From Micromonospora cremea (GTDB lineage: Bacteria; Actinomycetota; Actinomycetes; Mycobacteriales; Micromonosporaceae): a DNA stretch of 64,000 bases. This document shows positions 54,318 through 62,773 of the stretch, in pieces. The position numbers and the translations under genes are program-made. Each line of letters opens with the position of its first letter. Position 1 is the stretch's first letter. The stretch is taken from assembly GCF_900143515.1 (NCBI RefSeq), contig NZ_FSQT01000001.1, forward strand, positions 1,178,001-1,242,000. The letters are read 5' to 3'. Below the pieces are notes generated by a model, which saw only the letters and a list, made by a program, of their open reading frames with translations, was not told where the DNA came from and searched no databases.

Positions 54318-54363
54318 CATGTCCGACGAGCTTCCGCGTCCGGCTCGACACAAGGAGACCATC

Positions 54364-55563
54364 ATGGGATTCACCCCGCTCGCCGGCACCCGGGCACCCG
54401 TCCGGGTCTGGACCGACCCGTACGCCATCGAGCCGCAGGCCGCCCGGCAGCTGCGCAACATCGGCGCGCTGCCCTGGGTGCAGGGCGTCGCCGTGATGCC
54501 GGACGTGCACTTCGGCAAGGGCGCAACGGTCGGCTCGGTCATCGCCATGCGGCAGGCCGTCTCGCCGGCCGCGGTCGGTGTCGACATCGGCTGCGGCATG
54601 TCGGCGGTGCGCACCTCGCTGACCGCCGCCGACCTGCCGGACGACCTGGCCGGGCTGCGCTCGGCGATCGAGGCGACCATCCCGGTCGGCTTCGCCCAGC
54701 GGGAGAAGGCGGTCGACCCGCGCCGGGTCCGGGGCCTGGAGCAGGCCGGCTGGGACGACTTCTGGGGCCGGTTCGCCGGGCTGGACCGGCGGGTGGCGCA
54801 GCTGGAGACCCGGGCGCAGCGGCAGCTCGGCACCCTCGGTGGGGGCAACCACTTCATCGAGGTCTGCCTGGAGCAGGGTGGCGCCGACGAGGGGCGGGTG
54901 TGGCTGATGCTGCACTCCGGGTCCCGCAACATTGGCAAGGAGCTGGCCGAACGGCACATCGCCGTGGCCCGAGGGCTGCCGCACAACGCCGACCTGCCCG
55001 ACCGGGACCTGGCGGTGTTTCTCGCCGGAACGCCGGAGATGGACGCCTACCGGCGGGACCTGTGGTGGGCGCAGGAGTACGCGCGGCGCAACCGGGCCGT
55101 CATGCTGGCCCTGCTCTGCGGCGTGGTGCGTGAGCACTTCCCGCAGGTCGGTTATGACGAGCCCATCTCCTCTCACCACAACTACGTCGCGGAAGAGAGC
55201 TACGACGGGGTGGAGGTGCTGGTCACCCGCAAGGGCGCGATCCGGGCCGGGCGGGGCGACCTGGGCATCATCCCCGGGTCGATGGGCACCGGGTCGTACA
55301 TCGTGCGGGGCCGGGGGAACCCGGACGCCTACTGCTCGGCCTCGCACGGCGCCGGCCGGCGGATGTCGCGGGCGCAGGCCAAGCGGACCTTCAGCACGGC
55401 CGACCTGGCCACGCAGACCGCCGGCGTGGAGTGCCGCAAGGACGCCGGAGTGGTCGACGAGATCCCGGGCGCGTACAAGGACATCACCGAGGTGATGGCT
55501 CAGCAGGAGGACCTGGTGCAGGTGGTGGCGCACCTCAAGCAGGTGGTGTGCGTGAAGGGCTGA
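54364..55563 (+). CDS. rtcB: RtcB-family RNA-splicing ligase
   Basis: A 399-residue RtcB. Metal-binding Cys77 in VGVDIGCGM, GGGNHFIEV, the HSGSRNIG region, and SHHNYVAEE. The guanylylated His328 is in SASHGAGRR. RtcB joins RNA 3'-phosphate or 2',3'-cyclic phosphate ends to 5'-OH ends using GTP and manganese. ATG 54364 was chosen, six bases after AAGGAG; an in-frame ATG at 54319 lacks a ribosome binding site and touches the terminator. A leader with a small ORF and an intrinsic terminator precedes it. Archease is not encoded nearby. Confidence 0.93.
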   Translation: MGFTPLAGTRAPVRVWTDPYAIEPQAARQLRNIGALPWVQGVAVMPDVHFGKGATVGSVIAMRQAVSPAAVGVDIGCGMSAVRTSLTAADLPDDLAGLRSAIEATIPVGFAQREKAVDPRRVRGLEQAGWDDFWGRFAGLDRRVAQLETRAQRQLGTLGGGNHFIEVCLEQGGADEGRVWLMLHSGSRNIGKELAERHIAVARGLPHNADLPDRDLAVFLAGTPEMDAYRRDLWWAQEYARRNRAVMLALLCGVVREHFPQVGYDEPISSHHNYVAEESYDGVEVLVTRKGAIRAGRGDLGIIPGSMGTGSYIVRGRGNPDAYCSASHGAGRRMSRAQAKRTFSTADLATQTAGVECRKDAGVVDEIPGAYKDITEVMAQQEDLVQVVAHLKQVVCVKG

Positions 55564-55574
55564 CCGGCCGGCGG

Positions 55575-55607
55575 GCCGCGCGGGCCGGGATGACCGGCCC
55601 GCGCGGC
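55575..55607. terminator. Bidirectional terminator between rtcB and the DinB gene
   Basis: GCCGCGCGGGCCGG (55575-55588) pairs with CCGGCCCGCGCGGC (55594-55607), a perfect 14-bp stem with a 5-base loop. It lies between convergent genes, 11 bp after rtcB and 6 bp before the end of the opposite gene. Confidence 0.75.
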
Positions 55608-55613
55608 ACCAGC

Positions 55614-56405
55614 TCAGAAGCCGGCGAAGACCCGGCGCAGGTCGTCCAGGCTCACCGGGCCGGTCACCCGCACCCCGTCCGGGGTGTGCTGCGGGCCCAG
55701 CCGCCCGGTGGCCAGGCGCAGCCACGCCTCGGCCGGGGCGGTCAGCTCGCCGTCCGGCTGCTCCGGCGCGTCGGTCAGCTCGATGCGCTCGCCCAGCCGC
55801 AGCCCGTACGTCCGCTCGGGCTCCTGCAGCCGGACCAGCAGGGTGGCCTCCCGGCCGGCCAGCTCCTGCGGCCGGCTGGTCCACGCCAGCAAGCCGCCGA
55901 TCTGGTCGAGCAGCAGGGACACCGCCTCCGGCGTCACCGCCGCGAACCGGTTGAACGCCACCTCGACGTCCCACTGGTGCAGCGCGAACTCACTCAGCCG
56001 GAACCGGCCCGCGGTGGCCACGTCGACCGGGTCCGGCAGGAAACCGAGGTCGATCCGCAGCGAGGCCCGGCTCCCGGCGTCCAACGCCTCGTACGCCTCG
56101 ACGAGCCGCTGGTTGGCCTCGAGGAATCCGGCGGCGTGCTCGGCCGGGGACATCGCGTCCCAGCGCTGCCAGACGCCGCGGTTGAAGTCCCCGTCCGGGC
56201 CGGGTGCGCCGGTGCGGGCGGCGGTCAGCGCGGCGAGGTTGATCTCCGCGCCGCTGCCCAGGTGGCTGAGCACCTGGGACACCTGCCACTCGCTGGCCCC
56301 CGACGGCAGAAGGAGGTCGTCCTCCTTGAGGTCCCGGACGAGCGTGGCGAGTTCCTCGTGACCCGCGCGCAGAGCGGCGATGATCTGGTCGGCAGCAGTG
56401 GACAT
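55614..56405 (-). CDS. DinB/mycothiol-dependent maleylpyruvate isomerase-like protein
   Basis: A 263-residue protein of the DinB-like, MDMPI fold. The N-terminal four-helix bundle is seen in SEWQVSQVLSHLGSGAEI, where the His in SHLGSG is one of the metal ligands. LSEFALHQWDVEVAFNRFA supplies another (HQWD). The C-terminal part is an SCP2-like domain. Homologues in actinobacteria use mycothiol or have unknown substrates. It starts at ATG 56405 and is not in an operon. Confidence 0.8.
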   Translation of the reverse strand: MSTAADQIIAALRAGHEELATLVRDLKEDDLLLPSGASEWQVSQVLSHLGSGAEINLAALTAARTGAPGPDGDFNRGVWQRWDAMSPAEHAAGFLEANQRLVEAYEALDAGSRASLRIDLGFLPDPVDVATAGRFRLSEFALHQWDVEVAFNRFAAVTPEAVSLLLDQIGGLLAWTSRPQELAGREATLLVRLQEPERTYGLRLGERIELTDAPEQPDGELTAPAEAWLRLATGRLGPQHTPDGVRVTGPVSLDDLRRVFAGF

Positions 56406-56513
56406 ATGTCTCCTCAACGGATTTTCGGCGTTGGTCGGGACGTTACCGGACGCGTCCGCCGGCCGGCCCACACCCGCGCAGGAGCGGACCGGCCGGCGGA
56501 TGCGTCGGTCGAC

Positions 56514-58007
56514 TCAGCCCATGTGCACGGCGTTGCCGGCCGGGATGTCCTCCTTGCGTACCTTCACCAGGATCAGGGTGGCCAGCCCGGCGAGCACGAT
56601 CAGGGCCGCGCCCCAGGCGAACGCGACGCGGTAGCCGTGCACCAGCGCCTCGATCTGGTTGGCCGGATTCGGCACGTGAGAGACCAGGTACGCGGTCACC
56701 GCGCTGGTGTACATGGTGTTCAGCAGCGCGGTGCCCAACGAGCCGCCGATCTGCTGGGTGGCGTTGAGCGTCGCGCTGGCCGCGCCGGCGTCGTGCTCCG
56801 GTACCCCGACCAGGGCGAGGCTGGACAGCGGCACGAAGGTGAAGCCGAGACCCATGCCGAGGATGACCTGGGCGGGCAGCAGAAGGGTGAGGAACGAGGT
56901 GTCCACGTCGATCTGGGTCAGCACCAGCATGGCCACGGCGGCGAGCACGGCGCCGCCGACCATCAGCGGCTTGGCGCCCACCCGTGGCATCAACTGGCTG
57001 GCGCCACCCGCCGCGATCAGCACGCCGGCGGTGACCGGCAGCGAGGCGAGCCCGGCCTCCAGGGGCTTGTACTGCAGCACCACCTGGAAGTAGAAGGTCA
57101 GGAAGAGGAACGCGCCGAACAGGCCCGCGCCGATCAGCGTCGACGCGAGGTACGCCCCGCCCCGGTTGCGGTCCAGGATGATCCGCAGCGGCAGCAGCGG
57201 GTGGTTGGAGCGCAGCTCGATCACCACGAAGGCGGCGAGCAGCACCACGCCGGCGGCGATGAAACCGAGCGTCGCGGCGGCGTCCCAGCCGTCCTCGGCG
57301 GCCTTGGTGAAGCCGTACACCAGGGAGACCAGACCGGCGGTGACGACGACCGCGCCGGGCACGTCATAGCGGGTGTTGCCGTGCGCCCGGCTCTCCGGCA
57401 CCAGCGGCAGGGCGAAGGCGATCGCGATGGCGGCGACCGGGATGTTGACCAGCAGGCACCAGCGCCAGTCGGCGTACTCGGTGAGCACCCCGCCGAGCAG
57501 CAGGCCGACCGCGGAGCCGCCGCCGGCGATCGCGCCGTACACGGCGAACGCCTTGGCCCGCTCCGTGGCCTCGGTGAACAGGACGGTGAGCAGAGCCAGT
57601 GCGGCCGGGGCGAGCAGAGCGCCGAAGGCCCCCTGCAACGCGCGGGCGGCGAAGAGCATCCCGCCGGTGGTGGCCAGACCGCCCAGCGCGGAGGCCAGCG
57701 CGAAACCGGTCATGCCGACCAGGAAGGTGCGCTTGCGCCCCCAGTAGTCGGCGATCCGGCCGCCGAGCAGCAGCAGGCCGCCGAAGGCGAGCGTGTAGGC
57801 GGTGATCACCCACTGCCGGTTCGCGTCGGTGATGCCCAGGTCGGCCTGGGCCTGCGGAAGCGCGATGTTCACGATCGTGGCGTCCAGGACCACCATGAGC
57901 TGCGAGACCGCGATGACCGCCAGCGCGATCCAGCGCCGCGGGTGCGGCGCGTTCGTCGCCGTCCCGACGCCGGGCGCGCCGGGAGCGGTCGAGGTAGTTC
58001 CGGGCAT
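56514..58007 (-). CDS. MFS drug exporter, DHA2 (EmrB/QacA) family
   Basis: A 497-residue transporter with about 14 membrane helices. Motif A is GGRIADYWGRKRTFL; WVITAYTLAFGGLLLLGG and VLDATIVNIALPQAQADL are standard for DHA2 proteins. It expels hydrophobic cationic or other drugs with protons. It is 45 bp downstream of a TetR gene on the same strand, so the TetR protein probably represses the pair. Confidence 0.92.
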   Translation of the reverse strand: MPGTTSTAPGAPGVGTATNAPHPRRWIALAVIAVSQLMVVLDATIVNIALPQAQADLGITDANRQWVITAYTLAFGGLLLLGGRIADYWGRKRTFLVGMTGFALASALGGLATTGGMLFAARALQGAFGALLAPAALALLTVLFTEATERAKAFAVYGAIAGGGSAVGLLLGGVLTEYADWRWCLLVNIPVAAIAIAFALPLVPESRAHGNTRYDVPGAVVVTAGLVSLVYGFTKAAEDGWDAAATLGFIAAGVVLLAAFVVIELRSNHPLLPLRIILDRNRGGAYLASTLIGAGLFGAFLFLTFYFQVVLQYKPLEAGLASLPVTAGVLIAAGGASQLMPRVGAKPLMVGGAVLAAVAMLVLTQIDVDTSFLTLLLPAQVILGMGLGFTFVPLSSLALVGVPEHDAGAASATLNATQQIGGSLGTALLNTMYTSAVTAYLVSHVPNPANQIEALVHGYRVAFAWGAALIVLAGLATLILVKVRKEDIPAGNAVHMG

Positions 58008-58052
58008 GGTGAAGCCTTCCGTGTGTCAGTAGGTCAGGTCGGAGCCGGTCGG

Positions 58053-58682
58053 TCAGGGCTGAGCCGGGCGCTCGGGCTGGTAGCGGAGCACCGGGATGAG
58101 CACCTGGTCGACGACCTTGGTGAGGAACGCGTCATCGGCGGGTAGGCCGTGCGCGACGATGCGGGACATGGTGAGCGCGGGCGCCAGGTCGTGGAACAGC
58201 TCCCGTTCGCCGGCCTCGGGCGGGATCTCGCCTCGGGCGGCGGCGCGGACCAGGATGGCGGTGCTGGCCACCCGCCCGGCTGGCAGCACCTGGTGGCGCA
58301 CCAGGCGTTCCAGCTCGGGGTTGGTCCGCATGGCGAAGGTCAACGCCTGCATCAGGTCACTGTCGGCCCTGCAGATGGCGGCCGTGGCCCGCAGCAACTC
58401 GATCAGGTCGCCGCGCAGGGAGCCGGTGTCCGGCGGGTTGTGCACGCCCACGTGCCGGTCGCGCAGCGCGGCGACGACCAGTTCGGCCTTGCCGTCCCAA
58501 CGCCGGTAGATGGTGGCCTTGCTGACGTGGGCCCGGGCGGCGACGGCGTCGATGGTCGTCCGGTCGTAGCCGACCTCGCGCAGCAGGTCGATGACCACGG
58601 CGAACAGGTCGGAGTCGCTGCACCGGGCGCCCCGGGCAGCCGGCACCCCGGCACCCGCGCCCACCTGCTGACCGCCCAGCAT
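58053..58682 (-). CDS. TetR-family regulator of the MFS exporter
   Basis: A 209-residue TetR protein. HTH: REVGYDRTTIDAVAARAHVS and KATIYRRWDGKAELVV. The ligand-binding domain is of the TetR_C_16-like type. ATG 58682 is taken as start. It is the first gene of an operon with the DHA2 exporter, so autorepression with release by the exported drug is expected. Confidence 0.9.
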   Translation of the reverse strand: MLGGQQVGAGAGVPAARGARCSDSDLFAVVIDLLREVGYDRTTIDAVAARAHVSKATIYRRWDGKAELVVAALRDRHVGVHNPPDTGSLRGDLIELLRATAAICRADSDLMQALTFAMRTNPELERLVRHQVLPAGRVASTAILVRAAARGEIPPEAGERELFHDLAPALTMSRIVAHGLPADDAFLTKVVDQVLIPVLRYQPERPAQP

Positions 58683-58773
58683 TCCGACCCCCCGCGAAAC
58701 GATGTCGTACTGACCCTAGTTCGCGTACTGGAGATCGTGCAGGCTTTTATGAGTTGCGTCGCACCGGGTGGAC

Positions 58774-58789
58774 GAAACGATTACGTTTC
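58774..58789. promoter_or_regulatory. Inverted repeat upstream of the TetR/MFS operon
   Basis: GAAACG-ATTA-CGTTTC, a perfect inverted repeat about 90 bp upstream of the TetR start. A partial second copy (CGAAACGA) is near 58695. In the same gap CGTACTG occurs twice (58707 and 58724). A TetR operator is the likely role. Confidence 0.5.
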
Positions 58790-58819
58790 TGTCCGGTGTC
58801 CGGCAGGTGAACCCGGTGC

Positions 58820-59731
58820 TCAACCTCCGGAGGGGGCGAGGAGCACCGGGACGGTCACCGTGTTGATCCGGGAGCCGTCCTGGGCGGACACCTCGTACAC
58901 CTCGATGGTCCCGCGCTGCTCGCGGGCCGTGCGCCAGCCGACCACCACCCGGTACCCGCCCCGGCAGCCGCTGCCGCAGCTCGCGGTGCCGAAGCCGGTG
59001 GCCATCTCCCGGCCGGCGGCGTCCAGGACCCGGACGCTCACGGTGGCCTCGAACACGTCGGCGGTGCCGGTGACGGTGAGCGGTGCGGTGACGCGGTCGC
59101 CGACACCCGGGCCGGTGACCACGATCGGCGGCAGCAGGTCCGCGTAGTCGGCCCGGCCGACCGGGGCGCCGCCGCCGAAGCGGACCTGCCGCACGGTGGG
59201 GAACTGGGTGAGCGTCCACACCACCTGTGCCTCGCCCAGCCGCCGGCGGTCCGCGTCGTCGGCGGGAGCAACCGGCCCGAGTGTCGCCACGCCGTCGGTG
59301 ATCCGGGTGACCTCGACGCCGGTCGGCAGCAGGGTGGCCAGCCCGGTGGCGGCCTCGGCCGGGGTGGGCCCGGCGGCCAGCTCGGTGAGCGCCAGCCGGG
59401 ACGTCGCCACGGTGGCCGGTCGGGTCCGGCGGGTCGGGACGAGCTGCCCGGAACGGACGTACCACAGCTCGATGGTCACCGTGTCCGGCCGTCGCGTAGC
59501 GGTGGTGGACGGTGCCGGCGGGAGGGTCGGGGCGCCGGTGCGCGACGGTCGCGGTTCCGCCGACGGGGCGGGCGTCGGCTCCGGGCGCCCGGTGGGTGCG
59601 GTGGCGCTCGACGGCGGCGCTGCGGTGGGCGCCGGGCCGAGAACGCCGGACCGTGGGGTGCCGCACCCGGCGACGAGCATCGCGGCGATGAGCACCGGTG
59701 CGGCCAGCCGGGCCGTACCCCGCGGGCTCAT
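58820..59731 (-). CDS. GerMN-domain lipoprotein (LpqB-like partner of a two-component system)
   Basis: A 303-residue lipoprotein: signal with lipobox MLVAGC, a Pro/Thr-rich linker, a GerMN domain (VTIELWYVRSGQLVPTRR and TELAAGPTPAEAATGLATLLP), then a beta-sandwich Gmad2 domain with an odd pair of cysteines (ASCGSGC). The ATG overlaps the histidine kinase stop by four bases. This order (response regulator, kinase, GerMN lipoprotein) is that of mtrA-mtrB-lpqB, but this lipoprotein lacks the large propeller of LpqB. It may modulate the sensor outside the membrane. Confidence 0.85.
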   Translation of the reverse strand: MSPRGTARLAAPVLIAAMLVAGCGTPRSGVLGPAPTAAPPSSATAPTGRPEPTPAPSAEPRPSRTGAPTLPPAPSTTATRRPDTVTIELWYVRSGQLVPTRRTRPATVATSRLALTELAAGPTPAEAATGLATLLPTGVEVTRITDGVATLGPVAPADDADRRRLGEAQVVWTLTQFPTVRQVRFGGGAPVGRADYADLLPPIVVTGPGVGDRVTAPLTVTGTADVFEATVSVRVLDAAGREMATGFGTASCGSGCRGGYRVVVGWRTAREQRGTIEVYEVSAQDGSRINTVTVPVLLAPSGG

Positions 59732-61224
59732 CCGGCACCGCCCGACGGCGCCGTGCGGGCCGCGCGCCCGCCTCCCGGCGGCCCTGCCCGGGCGTGGTCA
59801 TCGGGATGCTCGACCGGGCGGTGCGGAGGCCTGTCGTTCGGCCGGGTGGGAGCGAGGGCGGGCAGCTCCAGCCGGAACCGGCTACCCGCGCCCGGCGCGC
59901 TGTGCGCGCTCAGCACGCCGCCGAGCAGGGCGGCGTGTTCCCGGGCGATGGCCAGCCCGAGCCCGCTGCCGGGGCCCGAGCGGGACGGGTCGACCTTGTG
60001 GAACCGGTCGAACAGGCGCGGCAGATGCTCGGCCGGAATGCCCGGCCCCTGGTCGGTGACCTCGAACACGACCAGCGGGCCCACCCCCGCCACGGTGGCC
60101 CGGATCTCGCCACCGCCGTGTTCGACCGCGTTCGCGACCAGGTTGGCCAGCACCCGTTCCAGCCGGCGCGGGTCGGTGCGCAGCGCGACCGGATCACCGG
60201 TGACCAGCACCCGCTCCGACCACCCCCGCGCCGCGACGATCCCGCGCAGCAGCGCCGGCGCGTCGACCGGCTCGACGCTCGGCCGCTCCCGGCCGGCGTC
60301 CAGCCGGGAGATCTCCATCAGGTCCTCGACCAGCCGGCGCAGCCGGACCACGTCACCGACCAGCAGCCGCGCGGCCGGCCGGGCATCGTCGGGCAGCTGG
60401 TCGAGGTGCTCGCGCAGCAACGATGCCGCGGCCACCAGGGCGGTCACCGGGGTACGCAGCTCGTGCGCGACGTCGGCGGTGAACCGCCGCTCCCGCGCCT
60501 GCGCCGCGGAGAGCGCGGCGATCTTCGACTCCAGCGCCTCGGCCATCTCGTTGAACGACGCCGCCCAGACGCTGAACTCGTCGCGCCCGCGTACCGGCAG
60601 GCGGGTGGCGAGCAGGCCCTCGGTGAGCGCCCGGGCCGCCCGGCTGGCCCGGCCCACCGGCTCCAGGGTGCGGCGGGCCAGCAGGTGCCCCACCCCGGCG
60701 GCGAGCAGCACCACCAGCACCCAGCCGGCCAGCAGGGCGGTACGCAGCTGACCCAGGTCGGCGGCGATGTCGTCCTCGACGGTGATCACGTACAGCTCGG
60801 CGGTCGAGCCGGGGATGCGGCCGCCGACCACCAGCAGCCGGGGGCGCGCCGCTGGTGCGGACCGCTGGTAACCGAGCTGCCCGTCCGCGACCGTGGCCCG
60901 CAGCCGGGTGCCGAGCGTCGGGGCGTACGACGGGTGCGAGGGGCGGGCCGGGCCGTCGACGAGCACCACGTGCCGGCCGCTGCCCTCGAAGCTGGTGAGC
61001 AGCTCGGTGCTGCGCTGGTCGGTCAGCGGCAGGAACTGTCCGGCGAGGACGAGTTGGTAGCGGGCGTCGGCGGCGGCCTGGTGCAGCGAGGCGTCCAACC
61101 AGGACTGCCGCAGCAGCAGGCCGGTGCCCCCGGCGAGCAGGCCGGCGGAGACCCCGGCGACCAGCACGAACGCGATCGTCAGCCGGCGCCGCAGGCGGCC
61201 CGGGGGCACCGCGCGTCCGGCCAT
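59728..61224 (-). CDS. Sensor histidine kinase
   Basis: A 498-residue kinase with two membrane helices (about 13-37 and 145-175) flanking an extracellular domain of about 110 residues. HAMP near RRTLEPVGRASRAARAL, H-box FTADVAHELRTPVTAL, N-box LANLVANAVEHGGG, G1 DQGPGIPAEHLP, G2 GSGLGLAIA. The C-terminal 40 residues are basic and Pro-rich. ATG 61224 is 13 bp after the response regulator stop. It likely senses an envelope signal together with the downstream lipoprotein. Confidence 0.93.
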   Translation of the reverse strand: MAGRAVPPGRLRRRLTIAFVLVAGVSAGLLAGGTGLLLRQSWLDASLHQAAADARYQLVLAGQFLPLTDQRSTELLTSFEGSGRHVVLVDGPARPSHPSYAPTLGTRLRATVADGQLGYQRSAPAARPRLLVVGGRIPGSTAELYVITVEDDIAADLGQLRTALLAGWVLVVLLAAGVGHLLARRTLEPVGRASRAARALTEGLLATRLPVRGRDEFSVWAASFNEMAEALESKIAALSAAQARERRFTADVAHELRTPVTALVAAASLLREHLDQLPDDARPAARLLVGDVVRLRRLVEDLMEISRLDAGRERPSVEPVDAPALLRGIVAARGWSERVLVTGDPVALRTDPRRLERVLANLVANAVEHGGGEIRATVAGVGPLVVFEVTDQGPGIPAEHLPRLFDRFHKVDPSRSGPGSGLGLAIAREHAALLGGVLSAHSAPGAGSRFRLELPALAPTRPNDRPPHRPVEHPDDHARAGPPGGGRAARTAPSGGAG

Positions 61225-61237
61225 CGCCGACCTCCCG

Positions 61238-61918
61238 TCAGCCCGTGGAAAGCTTGTAGCCGGCGCCACGCACGGTGCGCACCAGCTGTGGGTGCGCCGG
61301 GTCGTCCTCGACCTTGACGCGCAGTCGCTGCACCGCCACGTCGACCAGCCGCGAGTCGCCCAGGAAACTGTGGTTCCAGACCAGGTCCAGCAGCAGTTCC
61401 CGGGTGAAGACCTGCCCGGGCCGGCGGGCCAGCTCCAGCAACAGGCGGAACTCGGTGGCGGTCAGCGCCACCTCCCGGCCGTCCCGGCGTACCACGAAGC
61501 TGCTCGGGTCGATCTCCAGGCGGCCGACCTCGATGATGCTCGACGCGACCGGCGCGCTCGCCCGGCGCAGCACCGAGCGAACCCGGGCCACCAGCTCGGG
61601 CAGGTCGAAGGGCTTGCGCAGGTAGTCGTCCGCGCCGCACTCCAGCCCGACGACCACGTCGAGCGTGTCGGTGCGCGCGGTCAGCATCAGGATCGGCACC
61701 TGGCTGGTGCGCCGGATCTCCCGGCAGACCTCCAGGCCGTCCAGACCGGGCAGCATGACGTCGAGCACGATCAGATCGACCGGGCGGGCCCGCCACGCCG
61801 CCAGGGCCTGCCGCCCGTCGACGGCGGTGTCGACCCGGAAGCCGGCGCGGCGCAGACCGAGGGCGGTGACCTCCCGGATGGAGGCATCGTCCTCGACCAC
61901 CAGCACGCGGCCCTCCAT
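61238..61918 (-). CDS. OmpR-family response regulator
   Basis: A 226-residue regulator. Receiver: acidic residues VVEDDAS, phosphoacceptor Asp in LIVLDVMLPGLDG, and the Lys in YLRKPFDL. Winged helix: EVALTATEFRLLLELARRPG and SRLVDVAVQRLRVKV, with the usual VRTVRGAGYKL ending. It is first in the operon with the kinase and the GerMN lipoprotein. Confidence 0.95.
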   Translation of the reverse strand: MEGRVLVVEDDASIREVTALGLRRAGFRVDTAVDGRQALAAWRARPVDLIVLDVMLPGLDGLEVCREIRRTSQVPILMLTARTDTLDVVVGLECGADDYLRKPFDLPELVARVRSVLRRASAPVASSIIEVGRLEIDPSSFVVRRDGREVALTATEFRLLLELARRPGQVFTRELLLDLVWNHSFLGDSRLVDVAVQRLRVKVEDDPAHPQLVRTVRGAGYKLSTG

Positions 61919-61995
61919 GACCTGAGGGTAGACCCGCCGCGACGGTGGGCAGCCCTGGCGAAACGGTCGGTGTCGGCGGCCGGCCGGACCCCGTT

Positions 61996-62043
61996 AGGAA
62001 GGGCCCCTTCCCATACACCAGGCGATAAGAAGGGGCCCTTCCT
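61996..62043. terminator. AGGAAGGGCCCCTTC hairpin repeat
   Basis: AGGAAGGGCCCCTTC (61996-62010) pairs with GAAGGGGCCCTTCCT (62029-62043), a perfect 15-bp stem with an 18-base loop. Similar GGAAGGGGCCCTTCC hairpins are, from memory, frequent between genes of Micromonospora and Salinispora. It follows the end of the AMIN-like gene and acts as its terminator. Confidence 0.7.
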
Positions 62044-62047
62044 TCGG

Positions 62048-62620
62048 TCACCACTTGTGGGCGACGTCGAGGACGATCCGGCTGTGGCCGGCGGGGCCGG
62101 CCAGCACGAACGTGCGGAACGGCAGCCGGGCACGCACGCCGACCGCGAAGGTGCTGTAGCCCTCGAAGCTGCCGCCGAAGACGACGTCGCGCAGCGTCGG
62201 GTAACGCAGCAGGTTCGCGGCGTGCTCACCGACCCGGTAGGGCACGGTGCCCACGTGGGAGTCGTCGTACGCGGGGGCCCGCAGCGAGACCCGCAGCAGG
62301 GCGCCCCCGGCGGTGTACGGCGACAGCGCCAGCCCCTCGCCCTCGGTCCACGTCTCGCCGTAGCCGACCGCGTAGCCGTCCACCGGGCCGGCGAACTCGA
62401 ACACCACCCGGTCGTAGCAGTCGTGCCGGCCGGTGCGCACGTCGACCAGCGGGGCGCTGCTCAACGCGCCGGCCGACTTCTCCGCGCTGCCCCAGGTGAT
62501 ACCGCAGTACGGCGACGCGGTCGTCGCCATGGTGGTGCCCGCCGCGGCGCTGTTGCCCGCGCCGGCGACCAGCCCGGCGAGCACGACCGCCAGCGCCGTC
62601 AGTGCGCTTCTGATCCTCAT
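62048..62620 (-). CDS. Secreted AMIN-like domain protein
   Basis: A 190-residue exported protein: signal peptide ending near NSAAAG, then CGITWGSAEKSAG, the pattern DVRTGRHDCYDRVVFEFAG and DGYAVGYG typical of the AMIN-like domain of actinomycetes. Two cysteines probably form a disulfide. Function unknown; AMIN domains bind the cell wall in other proteins. ATG 62620 has GGAGG nine bases upstream. It is followed by a hairpin terminator. Confidence 0.7.
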   Translation of the reverse strand: MRIRSALTALAVVLAGLVAGAGNSAAAGTTMATTASPYCGITWGSAEKSAGALSSAPLVDVRTGRHDCYDRVVFEFAGPVDGYAVGYGETWTEGEGLALSPYTAGGALLRVSLRAPAYDDSHVGTVPYRVGEHAANLLRYPTLRDVVFGGSFEGYSTFAVGVRARLPFRTFVLAGPAGHSRIVLDVAHKW

Positions 62621-62773
62621 CGTGGTGCCTCCGTCCGGTGTTCGAGGGCCACGCCGTGGCGGCGTTGCCGGTGACCCTCTGCCGTGACGGTGGTCCCGCC
62701 CCGGCACGACCACTTCGCCGCGGCGTAACAGCCACGTAACGGCGGTCGATGGTGGCGATGTGGACGGTGCCGG

